From: Semisulcospira habei
Lineage: Eukaryota > Mollusca > Gastropoda > Semisulcospiridae
DNA length: 64,000 nucleotides
Assembly (NCBI GenBank): GCA_036245525.1
Contig: BTPG01000001.1
Location: forward strand, 178,493,111 to 178,557,110
Direction: 5' to 3'
In this document: one piece after another, positions 1 through 9,716 of the stretch
Layout of the letters: each line of letters starts with the position of its first letter
How positions within the stretch are numbered: position 1 is the stretch's first letter
The notes under the pieces: generated by a model
Database searches by the model: none
What the model was told of the DNA's origin: nothing
Seen by the model: the letters and a program-made list of their open reading frames with translations, nothing else
Made by a program: the position numbers and the translations under genes

Positions 1-1215
1 CAGCGCCTCAGGTCTGGTGACTTGTTGGTAGAGTGCCGTACCCGGGCACACTCCAATGGGCTACTGAGGCTCTCCTCCATCGGAGACACTCCAGTGGAGG
101 TCACTCCCCACAAAACAATGAATTCCTCTAGAGGAGTGATTAAAGATCAAGCATTGGCCGAACTGTCTGAAGATGAACTTGTACGGAACCTTAAGTCACA
201 GGGGGTGACCTACGTCAGGCGCTTCATTTCCAAACGAGGTGGTAGGGAGATCCGTCTCCCTACCATCATCCTGACGTTTGGCACCCCCACAGCTCCTACT
301 ACCATCTGGGGAGGTTACTACTCCCTAAAAGTGAAAAAGTACGTCCCTCTCCCCCTTCGGTGCTTTAAGTGCCAAAAGTATGGCCATGGGCAGAAGACAT
401 GCCGCCAGGCAGAGGCCCTATGCGCCCGTTGCACTAAGCCCGGACACTCTGCTGAGTCCTGCACAGCCATCCCCCTGTGTGTGAATTGCCAGGGGGCGCA
501 TATGGCTTCGGACAAGAAGTGCCCTCGTTGGATCTCCGAGTGCAGGATTCAGCAGGTGCGTGTGGAGAAGGGGCTGTCCTTTGCGGACGCAAAAAAACTG
601 GTTGACGGTCCTGGTGCAGCTGAGGCGGCGCCAAACTCAAATAACAACTTTGTGTATACTTTCAGTGCTGCGGTGGCAGGCAAGCGCCCCACCAAAGACT
701 TCTCTTGTCAAACCCCAACTTCTTGGTTGGGGGCGGAGCCTCGGATCCTCTCACCCCTGGAGAGTAATCCTCCTCCGGTGGTGACGAGGAGCCAGGGAAC
801 GCAGAGGGCGGACGCTACCGGTCCGGTGGCACCGCCTTCTGCTGCCCCTAAGCCTCAGCCCCCACCCAAACCTGCTAGTTTGTCAACACCAAAGGTTTCT
901 GGCTCTGGTCAGCCTTCTAAGGCCGCTAACTCTAGCGGCAGGAACGCTGCCCAGGACCAGAAGTCAAAGAAATCTATGGGACCGCCGTGCGCACGGGCCC
1001 AGAAGGGGAACATTGATGTCCCCCTTCAAAACAAATATGCTGCGTTGGAGGAGCAGATGGAGGGAGTGGAAGTTGTCGATGCTGCGGCAGCTCCACCCCC
1101 TTCATCTCCTAGGAACCAGAGGAGGCCCGGGAGCCGGCCCCCCTCTGTTTCTCCGACTCCTTCCAAGGCAAAGGACAAAGGGGGGAAAAACTCCGCACCC
1201 CCAGATAAGACATAA
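1..1215 (+). CDS. LINE copy A ORF1 (gag-like RNA-binding protein), 5' partial
   Basis: ORF1 proteins of I-group LINEs bind the element RNA and form the ribonucleoprotein used in retrotransposition. The frame is open from base 1 and aligns with copies B and C, which begin about 75 codons further upstream, so the true start lies outside the window. Three zinc knuckles are visible at about 355-515: CFKCQKYGHGQKTC, CARCTKPGHSAESC and CVNCQGAHMASDKKC. Before them is an esterase-free N-terminal region; after them a Pro/Ser/Lys-rich tail runs to the TAA. ORF2 starts two bases after the stop (TAATCATGG). I see no internal break in this copy. Confidence 0.88.
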   Translation, partial: QRLRSGDLLVECRTRAHSNGLLRLSSIGDTPVEVTPHKTMNSSRGVIKDQALAELSEDELVRNLKSQGVTYVRRFISKRGGREIRLPTIILTFGTPTAPTTIWGGYYSLKVKKYVPLPLRCFKCQKYGHGQKTCRQAEALCARCTKPGHSAESCTAIPLCVNCQGAHMASDKKCPRWISECRIQQVRVEKGLSFADAKKLVDGPGAAEAAPNSNNNFVYTFSAAVAGKRPTKDFSCQTPTSWLGAEPRILSPLESNPPPVVTRSQGTQRADATGPVAPPSAAPKPQPPPKPASLSTPKVSGSGQPSKAANSSGRNAAQDQKSKKSMGPPCARAQKGNIDVPLQNKYAALEEQMEGVEVVDAAAAPPPSSPRNQRRPGSRPPSVSPTPSKAKDKGGKNSAPPDKT

Positions 1216-1217
1216 TC

Positions 1218-4200
1218 ATGGACTCTCTGCTTCAGTGGAATTGTCGTGGTTTTCAAGCTAACTTTGAGGAATTACGTCTTTTAGTCAAGTGCTATAACCC
1301 CTCAGTAATATCTCTTCAGGAGACTTACCTGAAGACTTCTGACCCTGTGTCCTTTAATGGTTTTAACGCTATACATAAAGGCTCTGATTCGGAGAGGCGC
1401 TCGGGTGGAGTGGCTCTTCTCATTAGTAGCCAAATTTTATGTAGCCCCGTTAGCATCGACACCTGTCTTCAGGCTGTCGCAGCTCGGGTTACCTTGAAGA
1501 AGACCATAACTATATGCAGTATTTACCTGCCACCATCCCTGCGGGTCTGTAGTAATGATTTTTTTAATTTAGTTGATCAACTGCCCCCTCCCTTTATTCT
1601 CATGGGGGATTTTAACGGTCACGCTCACCTTTGGGGTAGTGACCACTATGATGGCAGAGGTCAGATGTTAGAAGATGTTTTTTCTCAACTTAATCTATGT
1701 GTCTTTAACGATGGTTCACCTACATACTCTAACCCAGGTTCAGGATCTAGTTCTGTTCTAGACCTCACTGTGTGTGATCCTTCTCTCATGCTGGACTTTG
1801 ACTGGAAGGTTCACGATGACCTGTGTGGTAGTGACCACTTCCCAGTAGTCCTGTCATCGGTCAGCTGTGGGGAGGATCCGCCGGTGGGGCGCTGGAATCT
1901 TAAGAAAGCTAACTGGCCTCTGTTCGCCTCCCTCTGTCAGTCTCGTCTTACAGAGGAGGTGGTCATGTCATCTGAAGAACCTATTTCTTCTTTTACTACT
2001 ATTTTGTTGGACGTAGCGGGTGAAACCATCCCTAAAACTTCCGCATCAGTCCCTCGAAAGCCGAGAGTACCATGGTTCAACGAAGAGTGCCGCAAGGCCC
2101 AAATAGCGCGCAAATCTGCTCAGCGACGTGCTTTCCGTAATCCGTCGCAAGTAAATATTTTAACCTTTAAAAGACAGAGGGCGAAAGCCCGTTACATTTT
2201 TAAACGTGAGCGCCGTGCTTCCTGGAGACGCTTCGTCTCATCTTTAACTTCTCGGACTCCGTCCCAGAAAGTATGGAAGGCTGTTCGGAGAATTAGGGGC
2301 AGAGGTGGCTCGGCTTCTGTTGGCCATCTTAGAGATGGTGTCAGTTTGGTTACAGATAAAAAAAGCTGTGGCCAATTTGCTTGCCTCCACCATTGCCCAT
2401 AATTCTTCAACGGAGCATTATTCACCTTTCTTCCAGAGAGAGAAGGAGAAACGAGAGTCTCGTATTTGTGATTTTGAGTCCGATAACTCAGAAGACTATA
2501 ATGTCCCGTTTACATTATCAGAATTGCAGCAAGCTTTGCAGAAATGTAATGACTCTGCTGCTGGCCTAGATACCGTCCACTATCAATTCCTAACGCATCT
2601 GCCTGAGAGGTCACTCCTTGTACTTCTCAAGGCCTTTAACCATATCTGGAGAACTGGTCATTTTCCGCCGTCTTGGCGCCAGGCTGTGGTTGTACCGATC
2701 CCCAAGCCGGGTAAGGATCCTTCCGACCCGGGCAACTACCGGCCTATCGCTTTGACATCATGTTTATGTAAAACTATGGAGCGCCTGGTCAACGCCCGCC
2801 TGGTGTGGCATCTTGAGTCACAGGGTCTCCTCACAGACCTCCAGTGCGGTTTCCGGCGCTTCCGTAGTACAACTGACCATTTAGTCCGCTTTGAATCATT
2901 TATTCGAGATTCTTTTGTCAACAAGCAGCATGTCTATGCAATTTTTTTCGATCTTGAGAAGGCGTATGACACTACCTGGAAGTATGGCATAATGTCTGAC
3001 TTGTTGGACATGGGTTTTAAAGGGCACCTGCCCGTTTTTATTCACAATTTTTTGACTAACCGGTCGTTCCATGTCCGTGTGGGCTCCACCCTCTCCGACT
3101 CCTTTGAACAGGAGATGGGTGTCCCACAGGGCAGCATTCTATCTCCTGTTTTATTTAGTATTAAAATTAATAACATTGTAAAGGCCGTCAAGGATGATTC
3201 TGAATGCTCTTTGTTTGTTGACGACTTTGCTTTGTGCGCACGTGGTCGAGGACTTGCGTCCCTTGAGAGGCGCTTGCAGCTGTGCGTTGATCGCATCCAG
3301 CGGTGGGTGTCTCTCAATGGATTCAAGTTCTCGCCCTCCAAGACTGTTTGTGTGCATTTTACTAACCAGACGAAATTTTTTCCAGAACCTAGCCTGAGCA
3401 TTGCTGGAGTGCCAATTAAGGTGGCCGAGGAGGCAAAGTTTCTGGGGGTCATTTTTGACAAAAGACTTACCTTCCGCAACCATATTAATTACCTTAGAAC
3501 CTCTTGTCAGAAGGCTCTCGACATTCTTCGTGTCGTCGGTCGTACTGACTGGGGTGCGGACCGTACTGTCTTACTTCGTCTGTACCGGGCCCTTGTTCGG
3601 TCCAAACTGGATTATGGCTCTGTGGTGTATGGCTCAGCTTCCAAGTCTGTGCTACAGCGTCTGAACACAATTCACCATCAGGGTCTGTGGATATGTCTTG
3701 GGGCCTTCAGGACGTCTCCAGTTCCTAGTCTGTATGCCGAGGCAGGGGAGCCTTCTCTCAAGCTCCGCCGCATCCGCCTCATGCTCAGCTACGTTCTGAA
3801 ACTGAAGGCCCATCCAGACAATCCTGCCTATGATTGTGTTTTTAAACCATCGTTTGCAGAGATTTACGATACCCATCCGGGAGCTGTCCGTCCACTTTCT
3901 TTCCGTGTCCGACCTCATCTGCAGGCGGCCGGATTGGACCTGGACAGAGTTTCGGAATCCCTGCAACACATCACTCCACCTTGGCTCTTACCAGTTCCTG
4001 ACATCTTGCTGGACTTGACTGCCCACAAGAAAGACTCTACTCCACCAGCCATATACCAACAGAGCCTCAATGAACTGCTTTCAATTTTTCCTGGCTATTG
4101 TCGCATCTATACCGATGGGTCAAAGTCTGAGGATGGGAGAGTGGCTGCGGCTGCAGTATCCTCTCGCCATCCTAGACGCCCATTTAAGCACCGCCTCCCA

Positions 4201-4911
4201 GACCACTCATCTGTATTTAGTGCGGAACTGCAGGCGGTTCTGCTGGCACTCAAGCATGCTTATCGATCTAGAGAAAGGAACTTCCTGATTCTGTCTGACT
4301 CTCTTTCTGCCCTGCAGGCCCTTCAGGGCACGGGAAATGACCACCCACTGCTGGTGCAGATCAGAGAGCTCCACGCGGACTTGATGAAGGAATATTATGA
4401 TATCATTTTTATTTGGGTGCCAGGGCATGTGGGCATCGAAGGCAACAGGATCGCAGATTCTGCTGCCAACGATGCCCGCAATGACTTTGTCCCTGACACA
4501 CAGACTGTTTATAGTGATTTTAGACATGTGGCTAGTGTGTACATAGCCCGTGAGTGGCAGTCCGAGTGGGACAAAGAGGAAGCTAACAAGCTGCATGAAG
4601 CCCTTCCTAAGTTGTCCGACGGTCTACCTTATCGCTGCGGCAGCCGCCGTGAGGAGACTGTCCTGGCTCGGCTCCACATCGGCCACACGTATGTTACGCA
4701 CTCTTATTTACTTAAACAGGAGGAGCGTCCATGGTGTTATGCCTGCGACGAGCAGTACTCTGTTCAACACTTTTTGTTGTCTTGTGCTGATCTAATCGAC
4801 ACAAGGTATAAACATTTCACAGCAGACTCCTTGAAGGTTTTGTTCCGGGATGTGCCCCCGGACAAGATCTTCAGTTTTCTGAGAGAGTGCCATATTTTTA
4901 ATAAGATTTGA
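1218..4911 (+). pseudogene. LINE copy A ORF2 (endonuclease-RT-RNase H), one frameshift
   Basis: This is the catalytic polyprotein for target-primed reverse transcription. Domains in order: APE endonuclease (NCRG, QETYLK, MGDFNGHAHLWGSD, SDHFPVV; about residues 1-220), a basic linker, RT (PKPGKDPSDPGNYRPIAL, FFDLEKAYD, GVPQGSILSP and the catalytic FVDD; about 480-750), RNase H (YTDGSK, AELQAVL, LSDSLSAL, WVPGHVGIEGNRIAD; about 955-1090) and a C-terminal C-x2-C-x7-H-x4-C motif. The frame breaks once at an A7 run (2358-2364), where the related copies B and F have A5G. Downstream the frame is open to the TGA. All catalytic motifs look intact, so the break is a recent mutation or a sequencing error. 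Confidence 0.9.
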
Positions 4912-5133
4912 GCGTTTATAGCTTATGATGTTTCTATTATTTTGACCTTTTTGAGAGTCTTCCGATGTTTTCTTTAAAGACCTGTGCGACATTTTAGCCT
5001 GACATATTTTTAAGGTATATTTACATCATGTCTTAAGACCTTTCTTTTAGTCTGGCTGACCAGATTTTTACCCTTCCCGCCGTGAGATGGCCTTAGTTGC
5101 CTGCTCGGCGTTAAACCCAAATAACTAACTAAC

Positions 5134-6248
5134 TCAAGTCAAAGTACCCAACCCCTTTGACCATTACCTAAACCCTCCAATAACAGACGATTTAACTGCA
5201 AGAAAGTGGTGGTCCTCAAGCCCACTACAGATGTTTCAAAACAACTTAACTTTGCCATACTATGTTCAACTACAGGCTGCGGTGTTTCATTTACAGACCA
5301 TTTGAATCACTCAAACAAACTTATTAGGTCTGTGTACCGTTTACACACGTATTACCAGCTGAGACGTATACTGTCAGAACTTCATACACCACTGCCTACT
5401 GAATCCAGTTTTAACAGGTTTAACAACCCCATGGATATGAAAGCGTTTGAACGGATTTGTAATGAATTTAACATCAGTCCCCGTACCGGGTATGACTTTA
5501 CACAAAAACTTGATGATCACAACGGCATGGGTACATTGTATTACGCTATGAGTCACAGACAATACCCTCAAGATTACTACCCTGGTTACACTTCATTCTC
5601 ATCAAAATCACAAGTCTGGTTAGGATCAATAGAACAGAAACAGTCTAATGCACATTTATTTTAGACAAAAGTGACGGGTTTACTCAAGCGGGAGTCGAGC
5701 GCGTAAATGAGTCTATCAGAACGTATGTGTAGTGTTTACTAGGAGCACAGTCACTAACAAAATCAAACATTTTGAGTGGAAGTGGAAAGTTCAAATCTCA
5801 AAAACAGTTTCTGGCAAATCTAGAAGACTCTATCAACTCAGTAGTAGATCTCCCATCAAGCATACAGCGCTACCAAGACGTACTTAGATATGCGAGATCA
5901 AAAGTTGACTGTGTACTTGGCATCGGGTTATACATGTTACCATCTGACCTTCAATTACAAATGGGTACAATAACAAATTATCATAATGAAATAATAGTTG
6001 CAGGTCATAGTCAAAAATTAGGACTCAATCAATCTGTAAACTTGGGGGCCACAACCACGCATGTACAGTTGTTAAAACCATTAATGACACCAGCACCAGT
6101 AATGACATCACCCATACAGACAGTAACAGTCCCGGCCCCTACACCTGACTCACCATCACCAACCCCTGGCACTCATGAGTCAGAGAGAACAGCATTAGTA
6201 ATAGGACTCGCCGGACTGGGGGTTTTACTTCTTTACCTGTTTCATTAA
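5134..6248 (+). pseudogene. Polinton-like orphan gene, 3' part, with C-terminal membrane segment
   Basis: The product is not recognised. Open segments continue through at least two frame changes (near 5270 and 5650) and one in-frame stop (near 5730). LINE A interrupts the 5' side, so only the 3' part is present. The last open segment (5772-6248, 158 aa) contains the phrase LYMLPSDLQLQMG, then a Thr/Pro-rich stretch, then a hydrophobic helix of about 18 residues (ALVIGLAGLGVLLLYL) ending two residues before the stop. That layout suggests a tail-anchored or virion membrane protein. Its 3' end overlaps the convergent minus-strand gene by about 24 bases. The role is unknown. Confidence 0.6.
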
Positions 6249-7217
6249 ATACCCAGTGATTAACCCTCCTACTGTAACCAAAAAGACCCACACATGCTCT
6301 GCCATAAACCCAACTACCTTCGCTGCTGTACTGATAAGCCAACTGACAACTGTGCCTATTATGCCAGGCAAAGCATCCATTGCTTTCAGAGCCAATTTCT
6401 TAAGCAAGTCTGATATGTGTGACAATTGTTTTTTTTACCCATGACTGTAAATCTTTTGGGTCTGTTGGGGCCGGGGTTGGTGGGCCTGGTGGACTTGGTG
6501 TAAGAGAACCACCGCCACCACCAGGTCCCCCAGAGACAGCCAACACAACAGTACTGATAATAAATCCAAGAGCAGTAATTAAACTTGCAATAGTGATACC
6601 CTGTTCTCTGAAAAGTGTTTTCAATCTCTCAGCCAAAGTAGTGTCTTCGTGAAGTATTTTCTGAATAGTTTCCCTAATCCTGTTGACCTGTGTTTTCAGG
6701 GTTTTTTTTTTCGAATACTAATTGTTTCTAACCTTCCTGATCTTTCTATCTGCAAATCATTTAATCTGTGTTGGATTCTTTCTTTCATTTCTGTGTCAAG
6801 ATTCCTATTGTCTGCTGTAGCCAGTTTCTCTTTTTCACGTTCTATGTGTTTATCAAGCTCACCTAGTTTGGCTACATTATTTACCATCTCACCTCTTATT
6901 GACTGCAGTGATTTATCCAAGCCCATAATCTCCTGCATTGACAAAGGTGGGCCGTCTATAGTTTTCATAGCGTCATTTATTTGACCTTCAGTAAATGAAG
7001 TTACTTGTATCACTGTGTTTGCTATTTCTGGCAGGCTTGGATCTATTACATCTGGGCGGACACCAACACTGTCATAAAATGAGTTTACTTTGTCTTTTAA
7101 CAGTTCATGATATATGGGAGAAATATTTCCCATTCCAGTGGTACCTGTGATACTGGTATCAGATGCATCTGTGACATCCATTTCAATATCTTCATGATTA
7201 AATCCTCCCGCGGCCAT
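6225..7217 (-). pseudogene. Polinton-like orphan: coiled-coil protein with glycine/proline spacer and membrane segments
   Basis: Three consecutive minus-strand open segments (7217-6696, 6636-6400, 6425-6225) look like one gene broken at a T10 run (6702-6711) and again near 6410. The likely start is MAAGGFNHEDIEMDV at 7217, preceded by AATAAAA; frames further upstream run into the divergent promoter. The order is: acidic N-terminus, helical charged region (about residues 60-175), LFREQGITIASLITALGF followed by a hydrophobic helix, a Gly-rich then Pro-rich spacer, and a second hydrophobic region (LPGIIGTVVSWLISTAAK and WVFLVTVGGLITGY). I recall similar proteins from invertebrate transposon-like loci but cannot name the family. 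A minor virion or membrane-active protein is a guess. Confidence 0.6.
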
Positions 7218-7258
7218 TGTTTTTATTAATTTAATATTTTTTATTGTGCATAATAAAA
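7218..7258. promoter_or_regulatory. 41-bp divergent intergenic region with A/T-rich start signals
   Basis: This is the only gap between two divergent genes: an ATG at 7217 (-) and an ATG at 7259 (+). It is almost pure A/T. On the + side it ends in ATAATAAAA just before ATG; on the - side the complement reads AATAAAAACA before ATG. The same AATAAAA-ATG arrangement precedes other genes of this element (9211, 9597, 12593). A bidirectional promoter is inferred from position and motif only. Confidence 0.45.
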
Positions 7259-8542
7259 ATGACATCATCTTATGGATCAAAGTTAGACCCATATAGAAAA
7301 CTACATGAGCCTCTTGGTGTTAAGGGCATTAGGCAATCAATCGTCATCACAAACAACCCAAGTACCATAGACCAGAACCAAACACTTACAGTCAAGTTTC
7401 AAAATTTAGGCCCCAATGACGTTATTGTTCCTGGCACTGCATGCCTAGCATTTAATATTGAACTATCATCAGACGCAGATGTAAACAGAACACTAGTTAA
7501 CAATCTTGGCAGAGCAATTATTAGAACTATTAAAGTAAAACTTGAAGGACAGGAAGTGTTTAGTCTTGATGATGCTGATGTGTTTTACTGTTACAAAGAT
7601 CTTTGGCTCACACGAGAAGAAAGAGAAGATCGTATTTATCAAGGCATACAGCCAGATAGCATTATGAAAATTCGAATCGACGCCGGAGACAAAGTAACTA
7701 CTGCAGCCAAGGACGTTATATTAGCAGAAACATATGGAACCAGATTTTACATCCCACTTGAGTTTAAAATCCTAACAGCACATTTACCTTATTACCAAGG
7801 AGCACTGAATGACCGTCTAAATTTTGAACTAACCTTCAATGACTACTCCAAAGTTATAAAATCATCTGATCTCAATGCAACATATAAGATCTCTAACATC
7901 TCCTTGGAATATGAAATTGTCACACAAACTGAACTAGCCAGACCCATACAAAATCAGTACCAGTCAAAACTGCCGATTTATTATGACAGGGTGATTAGAC
8001 ACAGTTTAATCAATAAAGACAAGAGCGACCCGATGTGGAACATAAACTTGAACACACCTGCTAGGTCACTGAAAGGCATACTTATGTTGTTTGTTGAACC
8101 GGCGGCTCCATACAAAAGGGATTCAGAAAAATTCTACAATCCAAAAATCACACATTTATCTTGTACAATCGAAGGTCGCCCTAATCAAGTGTATGCATCT
8201 GGAATGCAGCCTTATCAACACTATGATGAGATCACAAAGTATTTTGAGGGTGGAAGACTTAGAGAAAAACCAGCAAACATGGCGTGTAAAGATTTACATC
8301 TGTATGACGTTAGGATCGGACAATACCTGACAAATAAGTATGCACTTTGGTTAGACCTTCGCAGTACGGATGATGACTACCTACATGGGTCAGGTCGAAC
8401 TGTTGAAAACGGCAGTGACGGGATTACAATTCAGATACAAAAAAAGGTTGAAACCGCTGCAGCCATTAACATATATTTGTATCTGATTTATGACGCACAA
8501 CTCAATATTGCAGAAAGCAGACTAAAGGGTCACTTGTATTAA
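7259..8542 (+). CDS. Capsid-like protein of the Polinton-like element, 427 aa, intact
   Basis: This is the only large undamaged ORF of the element. The ATG at 7259 follows ATAATAAAA and is preferred over the upstream GTG at 7244. The protein has no membrane segment or catalytic motif that I can see and is rich in alternating hydrophobic/polar stretches. Landmarks are TLTVKFQNLGPNDVIVPGT (about residues 40-58), VNNLGRAIIRTIKVKL, LTFNDYSKVI, LMLFVEPAAPY, YLTNKYALWLDLRSTDD and a C-terminal YLYLIYDAQLNI. The beta-rich pattern, length and place next to the packaging ATPase fit a double jelly-roll major capsid protein. I recall the family as abundant in invertebrate predicted proteomes. The capsid role is an inference; a structure prediction would test it. 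Confidence 0.65.
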   Translation: MTSSYGSKLDPYRKLHEPLGVKGIRQSIVITNNPSTIDQNQTLTVKFQNLGPNDVIVPGTACLAFNIELSSDADVNRTLVNNLGRAIIRTIKVKLEGQEVFSLDDADVFYCYKDLWLTREEREDRIYQGIQPDSIMKIRIDAGDKVTTAAKDVILAETYGTRFYIPLEFKILTAHLPYYQGALNDRLNFELTFNDYSKVIKSSDLNATYKISNISLEYEIVTQTELARPIQNQYQSKLPIYYDRVIRHSLINKDKSDPMWNINLNTPARSLKGILMLFVEPAAPYKRDSEKFYNPKITHLSCTIEGRPNQVYASGMQPYQHYDEITKYFEGGRLREKPANMACKDLHLYDVRIGQYLTNKYALWLDLRSTDDDYLHGSGRTVENGSDGITIQIQKKVETAAAINIYLYLIYDAQLNIAESRLKGHLY

Positions 8543-8560
8543 ATTATATTCTGTATTAAA

Positions 8561-9184
8561 ATGAACTTGATGACACTTGACCCCCATTGTGGCTTATTTT
8601 GTGGCGCCACCGGATGTGGAAAAACTGAATTTATGTGGAAAAACTGAATTTGTACTTAACCTCTTACAAACAAGATACATCCATCATTTTGAAACATAGT
8701 GATATTTTGTCCTACTATCAAACACAACAAAGCTTATCACAACCGATTATTCATCTGGACTGACAGCAACATTTACTTAGTCGACCCTGAGAAAAAACTG
8801 AACGACTATCTGCAGTATTTTTACAAGCAATTTGAAGGACAGCCAACATTATTTATTGTTGATGACTGTTCTGCAGAGAAAGACATTGTCAAGAAGAGAA
8901 ACACTTTAGCAGAACTTGCCTTCAGTGGTAGACACGCAAACATAAGTGTATGGATTCTCACTCAAAAATATAATGCTGTACTAAAAGATTTTCGAGAACA
9001 GTTAAAGTTTATCTGTTTGTTTTACTGTAAGGATCGTGACAGCTTTGAAGACTGTCTCAGAGAGAACGATGTCATACCAAATAAGCATGAACATGATGAT
9101 GTAAAAAATAAACTAAAATCAACTAAGCATCTAAAGCTTATTTTAAAGACAGATCAGCCCACAGGGTATGGGTTAGTAAATTAA
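8561..9184 (+). pseudogene. FtsK/A32-like packaging ATPase, broken by a 19-bp tandem duplication
   Basis: This family pumps viral DNA into capsids. The ATG at 8561 starts MNLMTLDPHCGLFCG and the Walker A motif GATGCGKT. A direct 19-bp duplication (8614-8632 and 8633-8651) right after Walker A introduces an early stop and shifts the frame. A further stop and frame change lie near 8690. The frame from about 8699 is open to TAA at 9184 and carries Walker B (TLFIVDD) and a sensor-like WILTQKYN. The expected length is about 200-230 aa. It lies 18 bp behind the capsid-like gene in the same direction, the usual pairing in Polintons. Confidence 0.8.
8614..8651 (+). repeat. 19-bp perfect tandem duplication in the ATPase gene
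   Basis: The unit ATGTGGAAAAACTGAATTT occurs twice head to tail. Nineteen is not a multiple of three, so the reading frame shifts and a stop is created just after Walker A. Confidence 0.95.
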
Positions 9185-9210
9185 TTTATACATTTGTTTG
9201 TCCAATAAAA

Positions 9211-9561
9211 ATGACAGACGGGCAAATCATGCAAGTGATTGATATCTCACACTGCTTCAAAGATGTTGAGCACTTTACCAACTTAATATCATCACCCAAA
9301 CAGTCACACATAAGCTTTTCAGCACCAGTGGAGATATATGCAACATATAGTGTGACTTTGGATTATGTTGATGAGCTTCCAGATGTGGAGTGCATGACAG
9401 TTGATTTAAAGACACCTACCTTTAAAGTTACTTCCTTGCTCTGGTTAGAAGAACTTTGTTATAACATATTTAAACAACTGCGCAAACTAAATGTTTATAT
9501 TAACAGTGTTACAGTTAATAAAGTGGTATTGCACATGCAGCGCCAGCATAGTCAACGTTAA
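9211..9561 (+). CDS. Polinton-like orphan ORF, 116 aa
   Basis: The product is not recognised. The ATG is preceded by TTGTCCAATAAAA, nearly the same leader as the next gene (9597), and both proteins begin MTD. The protein is soluble-looking, moderately acidic in the middle (DYVDELPDVE) and basic at the end, with no membrane segment or catalytic signature. It lies between the ATPase and the polymerase remnant in the same direction, with 26- and 35-bp gaps. It appears undamaged. It could be a small capsid-accessory or regulatory protein, but nothing in the sequence decides this. Confidence 0.6.
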   Translation: MTDGQIMQVIDISHCFKDVEHFTNLISSPKQSHISFSAPVEIYATYSVTLDYVDELPDVECMTVDLKTPTFKVTSLLWLEELCYNIFKQLRKLNVYINSVTVNKVVLHMQRQHSQR

Positions 9562-9596
9562 TATTTTTTATTTATCATTTTGTTGGACAAATAAAA

Positions 9597-9716
9597 ATGA
9601 CAGACAATACAGAAAGCTCATCAGGCCAATCAGGCTTAAGAAACGTGTTTCACACAACAGACTTGCCTATATCTAATAGTAACAATGTCTATGAATCGAT
9701 AGAAAAGTTACCGTGA
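9597..9716 (+). pseudogene. 39-codon ORF, probable severed N-terminus of the PolB gene
   Basis: The ATG follows TTGGACAAATAAAA, the start motif used by other genes of this element, and opens 39 codons (MTDNTESSSGQSG... ESIEKLP) ending in TGA at 9714-9716. The reading then passes almost at once into the palm-proximal part of PolB. A full Polinton PolB has a long N-terminal region with an exonuclease domain, which is missing. The simplest reading is the true polymerase start joined to its C-terminal half by a large internal deletion. An independent micro-ORF is the alternative. Confidence 0.5.

Larger units (their letters stand above)
1..5133 (+). mobile_element. LINE copy A, I-group non-LTR retrotransposon, cut by the left window edge
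   Basis: The ORF1-ORF2 order, APE endonuclease, RT, RNase H and CCHC motifs identify a non-LTR retrotransposon of the RNase H-bearing I group; the exact clade (I, Nimb or LOA-like) is not resolved. The window opens inside ORF1. The 3' UTR (4912-5118) ends in the family signature GGCGTTAAACCC and a short (TAAC)n tail. The sequence right after the tail is Polinton-like coding sequence, so A inserted into that element, whose left part lies outside the window. Confidence 0.9.

Noticed and set aside
3042..3483. Antisense ORFs of 110-145 aa opposite the RT domain, recurring in every LINE copy
   Set aside because: They recur because the sense RT sequence recurs. Their translation has no domain and follows the codon pattern of the + strand gene.
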